From NCBI GenBank assembly GCA_963843595.1, contig CAWJLG010000015.1, forward strand, positions 496,001 to 560,000: a stretch of DNA of 64,000 nt. The letters run 5' to 3'. This DNA comes from CAIWHR01 sp963843595. Its GTDB lineage: Bacteria > Pseudomonadota > Gammaproteobacteria > Burkholderiales > Casimicrobiaceae. The notes beneath the pieces were generated by a model that had not been told where the DNA came from, searched no databases, and was given only the letters and a program-made list of their open reading frames with translations. A program made the position numbers and the translations under genes. Positions 44,584-52,203 of this stretch are shown here, piece by piece. Each line of letters begins with the position of its first letter. Position 1 is the stretch's first letter.

Positions 44584-45651
44584 TCATTTCGTGCCCGTCG
44601 GGAGCGCAGCGGGGGGAAGCTCCGGGACGGTCTCGAAATCTCCGGGCAGGCGCCCGGTAAGGCTGCCCAGGAACGCGCCAATCGCTTCGACATCCTGGCG
44701 GGAGAGGTCTCTTCCCAGCTGAACCTTCCCCATCGCGTGCACGGCCTCCGGAAGGGTCGGGACCGACCCGTCGTGGAAATACGGCGGGGTCATGGCGACG
44801 TTCCTGAGGCTCGGCACCTTGAATACGTACAGGTCAGCGGGATTCCCGGTCACGTCGAATCGTCCCTTGTCGATCACCCGGCTGTGGGTTTCCTTCCAGT
44901 AGTCCTCCAAGACGCCGAACTTCTGGTACATGCCCCCACCCACGCCCGCTCCGTTGTGGCAGGCCGCGCAGCCGGTGTCGATGAACTTCCGCAATCCCGC
45001 ACGAGCGGACGCGCTCAGCGCGGGGATGTCGCCCGCGAGGTAGGCGTCGAATGGCGAAGGCGTCACCAGGGTGCGCTCATAGGCGCCGATCGCCCTTCCC
45101 CAGTTTCCGGAATTGACCGGATCCTTGTCGCCCGGGAAGGCCTTGCTGAACATCGCGCCATAACCCGGGATCGCCTTGATCCTCGCCATGGCAGACTGGA
45201 AATCCGGCTCGCCGAAGCTGGGCGGTCCGATGAGTGCCTGCGTGGCCTGATCTTCGACATTCGCCCGGTCGCCACGCCAATGAGCGACGAACTGCAACGC
45301 GGCGTTGAGCACGGTGGGCGCATTGCGCGGATTTTCCCGGTCCTTTACGCCGATGGACTTGGCGAGACCGTCGGTCCCGTAAAGAGCAGGTTGATGGCAT
45401 CTCGAGCAGCTCACGGTGCCGTCGAGCGAAATGCGCGGGTCGAAGAAGAGCAGTCGGCCCAGCGTCGCCCGCTCCGGTGTGACCGGGTATTCCGGGGTTC
45501 CCATGTCCTGCGGGAGCGGCCTGAACATCGCTTGGGCCTGCTTCAGCAGCGCGACGTCATCGGAATTCGCCGCCCAGGCGGCGGACGCGGCGAGTGCGAT
45601 CGCCATGCCGAGCATGCATCGTGTGAACCTGGGCCATGGGTGCGGTTTCAT
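44584..45651 (-). CDS. Di-heme cytochrome c peroxidase (CcpA/MauG family)
   Basis: 355 residues with a signal peptide (core MLGMAIALAASAAWA, cleavage before NSDD). Two heme c motifs are present: CSRCH (about residue 82) and CAACH (about residue 229). Family segments LGRLLFFDPRISLDGTVSC and NRNAPTVLN-like (NPRNAPTVLN) are intact, with a late Met/His region NVAMTPPYFHDGSV. It reduces hydrogen peroxide in the periplasm using cytochrome c electrons. Expression of such enzymes is often low-oxygen induced. Confidence 0.92.
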   Translation of the reverse strand: MKPHPWPRFTRCMLGMAIALAASAAWAANSDDVALLKQAQAMFRPLPQDMGTPEYPVTPERATLGRLLFFDPRISLDGTVSCSRCHQPALYGTDGLAKSIGVKDRENPRNAPTVLNAALQFVAHWRGDRANVEDQATQALIGPPSFGEPDFQSAMARIKAIPGYGAMFSKAFPGDKDPVNSGNWGRAIGAYERTLVTPSPFDAYLAGDIPALSASARAGLRKFIDTGCAACHNGAGVGGGMYQKFGVLEDYWKETHSRVIDKGRFDVTGNPADLYVFKVPSLRNVAMTPPYFHDGSVPTLPEAVHAMGKVQLGRDLSRQDVEAIGAFLGSLTGRLPGDFETVPELPPAALPTGTK

Positions 45652-45730
45652 GTTCGTATGCTCCGGGAAATGTGCGTGTCGGCGATGCCGTCGCGCGATC
45701 GCGCGAATCCGCGGCAGCGCGTGATCGGGG

Positions 45731-46513
45731 CTATTGCATGAACCAGCCGTGGCTGACCACCAGCGACTGCCCGGTCAACGCGTTGGACGGAAAGCTCGCG
45801 AACAGCAGGGCGATCGCGGCCACGTCCTGAACGGTCGTGAACTCGCCGTCCACCGTGTCCTTGAGCATGACGTTCCGGATGACGTCCGCTTCGGAGAGCC
45901 CGAGTGCCTTCGCCTGCTCGGGAATCTGCCTGTCGACAAGGGGCGTGCGCACGAAGCCGGGGCAGATCACGTTGGCGCGCACGCCATGCGGGGCGCCCTC
46001 CTTGGCGACGACTTCGGCCAGCCCGACGAGGCCGTGCTTGGCCGTGACGTACGGCGCCTTCAGCACCGAGGCTTCCTTGGAGTGCACCGAACCCATGTAG
46101 ATGACGCTGCCGCCGCGACCGGACGCATACATGTGCGGCAGGCATGCCTTGGTGGTGAGAAAGGCGCCATCGAGGTGTATCGCCAGCAGCCGTTTCCAGT
46201 CGGCGAACGGGAACGCTTCCAGCGGATGAATGATCTGGATGCCCGCATTGCTCACCAGCACGTCGACGCCACCCCAGGCGCGCACGACCTCGTCGATACC
46301 GGCGTTGACCTGCTCCTCGTCGACGACATTCATCTCGATGCCCATCGCCGATGCGCCCGTCGCAGCGATCTCCGCTGCCGTGGCCTGAGCCGCGTCGCGG
46401 TTGAGATCAGCGATGACGATCTTGCCGCCTTCCCGGGCGAACGTCAGCGCGATCTCCTTGCCGATGCCACTCGCGGCACCGGTAATGATGCAGATCTTGT
46501 CCTTCAGTTTCAT
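45731..46513 (-). CDS. bdhA: 3-hydroxybutyrate dehydrogenase
   Basis: 260 residues from ATG 46511-46513 (MKLKDKICIITGAASGIGKEIA). Classical SDR: G-x3-G-x-G, NAG, and the catalytic Ser-Tyr-Lys in GSVHSKEASVLKAPYVTAKHG, a segment characteristic of bacterial BdhA. It interconverts 3-hydroxybutyrate and acetoacetate with NAD. The start overlaps the end of adc (GTTTCATTG region), consistent with a patatin-adc-bdhA operon. Confidence 0.95.
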   Translation of the reverse strand: MKLKDKICIITGAASGIGKEIALTFAREGGKIVIADLNRDAAQATAAEIAATGASAMGIEMNVVDEEQVNAGIDEVVRAWGGVDVLVSNAGIQIIHPLEAFPFADWKRLLAIHLDGAFLTTKACLPHMYASGRGGSVIYMGSVHSKEASVLKAPYVTAKHGLVGLAEVVAKEGAPHGVRANVICPGFVRTPLVDRQIPEQAKALGLSEADVIRNVMLKDTVDGEFTTVQDVAAIALLFASFPSNALTGQSLVVSHGWFMQ

Positions 46514-47268
46514 TGGGCGGTTCCTTGAGGTGGGACGAGATAGTCGAAGACCACGGTGCCGAGGCCGAGGGTCAGATCGCTCAGGATATGGGTGCCTGAG
46601 ATGACCTCCAGCACCGGCAATTGTGCTACCGGCGCCAGCGCATGGTGTGCGAGCTCCAGTGCTGCCGGACCGGTCCAGGCACCTTTCACCACCACGTCCT
46701 CGAGGCAGTAGCGCACGAGTTCGCAGATACGCGGCGTGCCATCCACGTGCGGGATGATCTTGAGCAGAAAGGAGGGCGCCGTCAGGGCCTCGCGCACGGG
46801 CTTCGGTTCGAGCGCCCGGTGTTTGTAACCCATGGTGGCGGTGGCCACCCGCACCGACCCGTAGTCGAGCGTGCCGAGCAACGTGTCCTTCTCGACACCG
46901 AGCGCCGGTGACGCGAGCTTCTTCGGGAATCCCCACAGCTCTCTGCCCCCGGCGATCGGCGCGTCGTCGTTCAGATACATCGAATGCACATAGCCGCCCC
47001 GCTGACCGTTGAAGATGACCGGGATCACCTGCCCGGACTCGGTGTAGTCGCCGAACCCCGTGGAATCCGGCATCCGGATGAACTCGTACTTGACGATCGG
47101 TTCTTCGATCTGCAGCGGTTCGGGAACCACCGCCCGAAGCGCATCGGGGTCGGTGCGGTAGGTGACGACGAGGAACTCGCGGTTGACGAACCGGTAAGGG
47201 CCCGGTGGAAACGACGGGCTGGTGAGCGGCATCGCGAATGCGGTCTTGCGAACATCGTTGATCTTCAC
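46510..47268 (-). CDS. adc: Acetoacetate decarboxylase
   Basis: 252 residues from GTG 47266-47268, with AAGGA upstream; the first codons give KINDVRKTAFAMPLTSPSF. The Schiff-base lysine lies in RELWGFPKKLASP. It decarboxylates acetoacetate to acetone and CO2. The GTG overlaps the stop of the patatin gene (GTGA), so the two are translationally coupled. With bdhA it handles the products of PHB breakdown or balances NADH. Confidence 0.93.
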   Translation of the reverse strand: MKINDVRKTAFAMPLTSPSFPPGPYRFVNREFLVVTYRTDPDALRAVVPEPLQIEEPIVKYEFIRMPDSTGFGDYTESGQVIPVIFNGQRGGYVHSMYLNDDAPIAGGRELWGFPKKLASPALGVEKDTLLGTLDYGSVRVATATMGYKHRALEPKPVREALTAPSFLLKIIPHVDGTPRICELVRYCLEDVVVKGAWTGPAALELAHHALAPVAQLPVLEVISGTHILSDLTLGLGTVVFDYLVPPQGTAQ

Positions 47269-48428
47269 GGGCGATCCTTCGGTGGGCGATGCGTGCGGCT
47301 GCGCGTCAGGTCGAAGACGTGGACTCCGTCCTCGGGTGGGGTTCTCGCCTGCCAATCCGGGTGGTTGAGGGTGTGGGTCAGGTCGGCGCGCCCCGCCTGC
47401 CAATGCTCCCGCATGGAAACGCGCGAGAACTCGTAGTCCTTCGATTGCGTTTCGTAGCGCTTGCGCCGGTGGATCAGGTGCACCACCGTGACGGCCGTCC
47501 GGCGGCTGGCGGCGTTCAGGGCGTGCACGTCGGGATCATCCGCCATCCGGGAGGGCAGCTTCGCGATCAGTCTGCGTGCCGCCTGTGCCAGAGTGCGGCG
47601 GGCCAGGACGTTGGTGGTGTTGAGTCGCGTGCGGCTGGAGAATCGGATGTCCTTCTCGCGCTCGGCGACCTGCATCAGGTCGGTGGGCATCGGGCCGTCG
47701 GCCGGAAACAGGTCGACCTGGAATACGAGCCTGCAACGGGCTTCGGGTTGGTCGAGCACGTACTGCAGCGGTGTGTTCGAGACCAGGCCGCCGTCCCAGT
47801 ACCAGTCACCATCGATCTCGACGGGCGGGAACCCGGGGGGCAATGCGCCGCTGGCCATGACGTGCCGCGCATCCAGACGCCGATCGACGGTGTCGAAGTA
47901 GGCGAAATTGCCGGTGCGCACATTGACCGCGCCGACCGACAATCGCATCGATCCGCTGTTCAGCAGGTCGAAATCGACCAGTTGCTCCAGCGTGGCTCGC
48001 AGCGGCCCCGTGTCGTAGAGGCTGAGCGCGCCGGCGGTGCCCGGCATCTGAAAGGGCGCGGCCGGAAACCGCGGCACGAAGAAGCCGGGCAGCCCGAACA
48101 CCGCCCCCAGCGCCGCGCTGGCCTCGTTCATGGCGCCTCGCAGCCCGGTCGGCGGGGGCAGCGGCGACGTCAACAGGACGGATGCGGAGGTCACGGTGTC
48201 CCAGAACTCGTGCAGCCGCTGCACGCGGCGTTCGGGCGGATTGCCGACGATCAGCGCGGCGTTGATCGCTCCGATCGAGATGCCGGCTATCCAATCGGGC
48301 GTCTGGCCCGCCGCCGCCAGTGCCTCATAGACGCCGGCCTGGTACGCCCCCAAGGCGCCGCCGCCCTGCAGCACGAGAATGCGCTCTTCCCGGTGGCGCA
48401 CCGTTGCGGCCTTCGCGCGCGAGTTCAT
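47265..48428 (-). CDS. Patatin-like phospholipase
   Basis: 387 residues from ATG 48426-48428 (MNSRAKAATVRHREERILV). The patatin catalytic dyad is present: LQGGGALGAYQAGV (oxyanion G-rich loop), GISIGAINAAL (G-x-S-x-G) and WYWDGGLVSNTPL (D-G-G). A C-terminal extension follows (DUF3734-like), with HWQAGRADLTHTLNHPDW. In many proteobacteria this patatin group sits with adc and bdhA and is thought to act on PHB granules or membrane lipids. First gene of the three-gene operon. Confidence 0.92.
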   Translation of the reverse strand: MNSRAKAATVRHREERILVLQGGGALGAYQAGVYEALAAAGQTPDWIAGISIGAINAALIVGNPPERRVQRLHEFWDTVTSASVLLTSPLPPPTGLRGAMNEASAALGAVFGLPGFFVPRFPAAPFQMPGTAGALSLYDTGPLRATLEQLVDFDLLNSGSMRLSVGAVNVRTGNFAYFDTVDRRLDARHVMASGALPPGFPPVEIDGDWYWDGGLVSNTPLQYVLDQPEARCRLVFQVDLFPADGPMPTDLMQVAEREKDIRFSSRTRLNTTNVLARRTLAQAARRLIAKLPSRMADDPDVHALNAASRRTAVTVVHLIHRRKRYETQSKDYEFSRVSMREHWQAGRADLTHTLNHPDWQARTPPEDGVHVFDLTRSRTHRPPKDRP

Positions 48429-48480
48429 CTTGCAGGCCGTCGCAGCGCGTCGAGAACGGGGTGTGACGACAAAACGGGTG

Positions 48481-49587
48481 TCACGCGTGGACGTCGACCG
48501 GCGAGGACTTCGCGGTGCTGCCGATCTCCCGGCCCAATGCATTGATGCCGTTGCCCAGCGATGCGAAGTCCCGGGCGACCTCGTCGCGCGTCCAGGTGGC
48601 ACCCGACGCGAGCTTGTCGCCCAGCGCCTGGGTGTCCGTCACCGCCGCCGACGCGGCGGCCTTCGCTTCCCCACCGACCCAGCCCGCAGCGCCTTCCAGC
48701 CCGTGGGCGGCGGCCTTGAGTTCGTAGCCTGCCGTGTCGTACTCCTTGTGCGCCCAGGATTCGGCCGCCTTGGAACGGTGCTCCAGGGCGAGCGCGTGAT
48801 CGGCGCCGGCGAACACCTTGTCCATCGCCTTCTCGTCCTTGATCGCGCCCTTCTCGACCGAAGCAGCAAGCCGGTCGAGCTGCACAACGGAGCGATCGAG
48901 TTCCTGCCTTGCGTCACCGGTGGCGCGGCCGGCCTCGAGGCGCACGTAACTGGTCGCCTTGCGGATGTCGGCAGCTGCAACCTTGAGGTCCTTTCTGGCG
49001 AATTCGGCGGCGGCGTCGGTGAATTGGCGTTGCGGCTCCTCGCTCACCGGGTACCAGGTGGCCACGTCGGTCACCAGCCAGCGTCGGTCCATATCGGCAC
49101 GCGCGGCCTTGCCGATTGCCTTGTCCAGCTCGGCCCGGGTCTTGATCTTCCCGGCGTCCAGCGCCGTCGCTGCCGCATTCACCCTGCTGGCGGTTGCGGC
49201 CATGCGCTTCTCGGTGTCCTGCGCGAGCCGGATCTCGGACCGGGCGCGCGCCTTGTCGATCCCGGCCGCCGCGGTGGATTGCGCTTTCAGCTCATCGGAC
49301 ACCGCACGCAGTTCCGCAGCGGCCGTCTTGCTGTCGTTCGCGTCGAAGGCCTTGCGCGCGGCCGCCAGATGGCGGCTGACGGAATCGACGACGGGCGTGT
49401 AGGTGGCGTCGTCGTAAATGATCCAGTCTTCCGCTGCCCTGGTTGCCATCGGTGCTCTGGTCGCCGCGGACGCAGGCTGGGCGACCGCCGAAGCGGGTGC
49501 GTTCGGGCCCTGCGCGTGCGCCACGACGGCGAACGGGGTCGCTGCGAAGAGCATGGCCAAGGCCACCGGTTTGAGGGGGAAGTTCAT
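48481..49587 (-). CDS. YfdX family periplasmic protein
   Basis: 368 residues with a signal peptide (LALAMLFAATPFAVVAHA-type core, cleavage before QGPNA). The rest is highly helical, Ala/Lys/Asp-rich, with two related halves: DSVSRHLAAARKAFDANDSKTAA (about residue 68) and EFARKDLKVAAADIRKATSYVRLEA (about residue 190). E. coli YfdX (about 210 residues) is EvgA-regulated and linked to acid or antibiotic stress as a chaperone-like protein. This one is longer. It is 34 bases downstream of the DUF1269-like gene. Confidence 0.85.
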   Translation of the reverse strand: MNFPLKPVALAMLFAATPFAVVAHAQGPNAPASAVAQPASAATRAPMATRAAEDWIIYDDATYTPVVDSVSRHLAAARKAFDANDSKTAAAELRAVSDELKAQSTAAAGIDKARARSEIRLAQDTEKRMAATASRVNAAATALDAGKIKTRAELDKAIGKAARADMDRRWLVTDVATWYPVSEEPQRQFTDAAAEFARKDLKVAAADIRKATSYVRLEAGRATGDARQELDRSVVQLDRLAASVEKGAIKDEKAMDKVFAGADHALALEHRSKAAESWAHKEYDTAGYELKAAAHGLEGAAGWVGGEAKAAASAAVTDTQALGDKLASGATWTRDEVARDFASLGNGINALGREIGSTAKSSPVDVHA

Positions 49588-49621
49588 GGAGTGCTCCTTT
49601 CGAACAGAGAGTCGTCGATGA

Positions 49622-50167
49622 TTACGGGTGGACCGGCGAAGGAACTTCGTCCTGCGCGTGGTGATGGTCGAACGAGGAAAGCCCGGAAGCCTTCAGCAGC
49701 TCATGTGCGCGCCTGATCTCCTGCGCGTCGCCGTGAACGACCAGCATGAACTTGTTGGCCTTCAGCGCAGTCTCGTAGCGCAGCACGGAATCCCTGGGAA
49801 TGCCTACGGCCATCAACGCCCCGGCCAGGGCGCTGATGCCGCCCACGATCACGGCGCCCTGGAGGCCCCCGAAGAGCGCCGCGGCGAGGGGGCCCAGAAC
49901 AACGACGTGGCCTACCACCGGGACGAACATCATCGCGGAACCGAACAGCACGCCCATCAGGCCGCCCCAGAACGCGCCAAGCCTGCCGAAGACCTTGGCC
50001 CGATCACCGGCATTGAGAAATCCGATGACATGCTCCTCGGTCTCGTAGTCCTTGCCGATGATCGAGATCTTCTTCATGTCGAATCCGGCACGCTGAAGCG
50101 CCTTCACGGCGTTCTCGGCCTGCGTGTGCATTTCGTAGACAGCGACAGCAATATCGGTCCTGGTCAT
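49622..50167 (-). CDS. DUF1269/general-stress-like membrane protein
   Basis: 181 residues from ATG 50165-50167 (MTRTDIAVAVYEMHTQAENAV), with AAGAGGA upstream. The N-terminal ferredoxin-like part (VKALQRAGFDMKKISIIGKDY) is followed by a Gly-rich double hydrophobic region (about residues 62-118), GGLMGVLFGSAMMFVPVVGH. The C-terminal part has RYETALKANKFMLVVHGD, and the end is His-rich (FDHHHAQDE). This organisation is that of the heat-induced YflT/DUF1269 stress proteins. Function unknown. Confidence 0.75.
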   Translation of the reverse strand: MTRTDIAVAVYEMHTQAENAVKALQRAGFDMKKISIIGKDYETEEHVIGFLNAGDRAKVFGRLGAFWGGLMGVLFGSAMMFVPVVGHVVVLGPLAAALFGGLQGAVIVGGISALAGALMAVGIPRDSVLRYETALKANKFMLVVHGDAQEIRRAHELLKASGLSSFDHHHAQDEVPSPVHP

Positions 50168-50237
50168 GTTGGGGTCCTCTTTCGGGTGGTGTTTTCGGGA
50201 ACGAACGTCATGGCGTCGTCGGTTCGGCGGATGCCGG

Positions 50238-50651
50238 CTATGACGTCGATTTCTGTTGCAGGAACCGCGCTTCCGCTGCAATCGCCGCTGCCTTCTCGGC
50301 GTGCGTTGTTGCCTTGGGGAGCGGATCCGCGGCCAATTCGTACCGGTTCACCGCCGGACTGCCGGAGGGCATCCCGATCGAATCCTGCTGCAGTCGTTGG
50401 AACTCGGTCCTGAACCATGCCTCCTTCTGCGCCAGCGTGGTCGCCGTCGGAATGGGGTCCGCAGGCTTTTCATTCTTGTTCACGGACGGACTGCCGACCG
50501 GCATGGAGGTCGATTCGTCCTGCAGCGTCCTGAACTGACTCTCGAATTGCTGCGCCCTTGTGGCGGGAGTTGCGACACCGGGGTACGCGACTGCGAGCGA
50601 CGCGCTGCCGGCCAACACGGTTGCGAGAACGAATTTGAGCGACTTGTTCAT
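50238..50651 (-). CDS. Small secreted protein with internal 40-residue repeats
   Basis: 137 residues from ATG 50649-50651 with a clear signal peptide (cleavage near SLAVAYP). The mature part contains two copies of a unit about 42 residues long: FESQFRTLQDESTSMPVGSP followed by VNKNEKPADPIPTATTLAQK, and FRTEFQRLQQDSIGMPSGSP followed by VNRYELAADPLPKATTHAEK. A third, truncated copy (ARFLQQKSTS) is at the end. It resembles DUF4148-type periplasmic proteins of Burkholderiales. Function unknown. It is upstream of the DUF1269-like gene on the same strand. Confidence 0.75.
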   Translation of the reverse strand: MNKSLKFVLATVLAGSASLAVAYPGVATPATRAQQFESQFRTLQDESTSMPVGSPSVNKNEKPADPIPTATTLAQKEAWFRTEFQRLQQDSIGMPSGSPAVNRYELAADPLPKATTHAEKAAAIAAEARFLQQKSTS

Positions 50652-51115
50652 GATGTGTTCCTTGCGTATTTGTGTCGGTTGCGAATGGCCCGGCCATCGA
50701 CATCGATTCCGGACCGCGTTGAACGACGCGGTGTTGTGTTGTATCGATCGCGCGTCCATGGCTTGAACTCTAGGCTTCGCACCATCGCTCGTAAGCTGCC
50801 GAAGGTCACGATTTCGACCTACCGGAAGTCATGACGTGCAGGTGACCAAGGTCATCGGCGACGCGGTAGCGCAGGCCGGTGTCGACGGGCCTGCGCCGGT
50901 CGGCAATCGCGAGCCCGTTGTCGTTGCGGCCTGCGTCGCGTTGCGCGGTGACGAGATGCCGTCGGCGCCCGCGCGGCCCCACGCGCGGTTTCGGGCGCTA
51001 CGGGAGGTGATCGTGCGCGCGACGACGGACGGCAAGCGGCGGGGTTCGCGCGCCGGCGGTGCGGCTCGCGCTGCTGGTGCGGGCGAGGTGAGTGCGGATG
51101 CGGCCGGTGGCCCGG
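50652..51115. other. 464-base region without a convincing gene
   Basis: Left of the response-regulator stop (51116) and right of the repeat-protein start (50651). It holds the upstream control region of the repeat-protein gene (about 50652-50830), including a copy of TCATGACGTG at 50829-50838. From about 50840 to 51115 there are only long GC-rich open frames with no family similarity. A short minus-strand stretch ending near 50830 reads DTGLRYRVADDLGHLHVM and looks protein-like, but it is too short to assign. Confidence 0.5.
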
Positions 51116-51869
51116 TCAACCACCGCGCCGCTGGCGTACCGACATCACCGCGAGCTCGGTTCGCGTGTTGGCATGGAGCTTGTCCATGATGCGGCTGACA
51201 TAGTTCTTGACGGTTCCCTCGGCCAGGAACACCGCGGTGGCGATCTGTTTGTTGCTCTTGCCCTCGGCGATGAGGCTCAGGATCTTTTCCTCCTTGTCGC
51301 TGAGCGTCTCGGCCAACGAATCCGTGGCCTCGGCCCGCGGCGGCACCCGAAGACCTGGCCCGGCGCTGCAGGGCCTGCCACGGTGCGGTACCGCGGGGAC
51401 AGCCGCAGACGGGGATGCGAGACGCCGAAACTGATCCATCACCTTGCGCGCGATCTGCGGCGTCAGCCGGGACTCGCCGCGATGCACCGCGCGCACCGTT
51501 TCGAGCACCTCGTCTTCGCTCGCATCCTTCAGCAGATAGGCGTGCGCGCCGGCGCGGACCGCCTCGAAGACGGTTTCGTCGGCGTCCAGCGTGGTCAGCA
51601 CCAATACGTGCGTGTCGGGGCAGCGACAGCGTGATTTCGCGCGTGGCGGCCACGCCACCCTTGCGCGGCATGTGCAGATCCATCAACACCACATCGGGAC
51701 GCAAACGCTCCGCCATCTCGACGGCTTCCACGCCGTCGGAGGCCTGACCCACCACCTCGATGTCCGGCTCGACCGCGAGCATCAGCGTCATCCCGCGCCG
51801 GATCAGCGCCTGATCGTCGGCAACGAGCACCCGGATGCGAGGCGGGCCGTCGGTGGCTCCCGCCGTCAT
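51116..51869 (-). CDS. NarL/LuxR-type response regulator, one frameshift
   Basis: Starts at ATG 51867-51869 (MTAGATDGPPRIRVLVADDQ). The receiver domain has DD near the N-terminus and the phospho-acceptor in DVVLMDLHMPRKGG. At 51617-51620 a run of four G (C on the coding strand) is one base too long. After correction the protein continues PDTHVLVLTTLDADETVF, LKDASEDEV and an HTH of the LuxR type (LSDKEEKILSLIAEGKSNKQ, GTVKNYVSRI) to 51116. Partner kinase is divergent at 52204. The small-protein frame upstream runs into it without a stop. Confidence 0.82.
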
Positions 51870-52058
51870 CGGGCACCTCCGTCGCCGACACTCTGGTGGG
51901 CGAGGGCTCTGCACCTCGCCCAATTGCTCGCGTATGCGCCCGACCACCGGCGAAGGAAGCCGCGCCGTCAGATAGCCCAGCATGGCCGAGACGGCAAGTG
52001 CTGCCTGGGCCGAGGAAATTCCCGCCCGCTGGGCGACCAGTTGTATCAGCTCATCCAC
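51870..52058 (-). CDS. Small DUF2267-like protein upstream of the response regulator
   Basis: From GTG 52056-52058 the frame gives DELIQLVAQRAGISSAQAALA then MLGYLTARLPSPVVGRI, the helix pair typical of short DUF2267/DUF2780-type proteins. A start at 52118 (MKGTFRSFAQQQ) is also possible. As written the frame has no stop and enters the response regulator. A one-base shift after about 51915 would end it in a TGA overlapping the regulator's ATG (ATGA), the more usual layout. I therefore suspect another indel. Function unknown. Confidence 0.5.
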
Positions 52059-52114
52059 TGTCGAAGTGCCCTGGTGTCGGGATTGCTGCTGAGCAAATGA
52101 CCGGAACGTCCCCT

Positions 52115-52169
52115 TCATGACGTGAATCTACGGGATACCCTGTCGGCCCGCGAGGGCCACACGTCATGA
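52115..52169. promoter_or_regulatory. Inverted repeat between the divergent two-component genes
   Basis: TCATGACGTG (52115-52124) and CACGTCATGA (52160-52169) are perfect 10-base inverted copies separated by 35 bases; that spacer contains a further GC hairpin, GGCCC-GCGA-GGGCC (52145-52158). The element lies exactly where both divergent transcripts start. It could be the autoregulatory operator of the response regulator or a DNA cruciform. Confidence 0.45.
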
Positions 52170-52203
52170 GTTTGATGTTACTTTCGTCACTTGCGATATC
52201 GAC

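Noticed and set aside
50836..51189. 117-residue plus-strand ORF beginning MQVTKVIGDAVAQAG
   Set aside because: No Shine-Dalgarno, overlaps the end of the response regulator on the other strand, and becomes Ala/Arg low-complexity; more likely a chance open frame.
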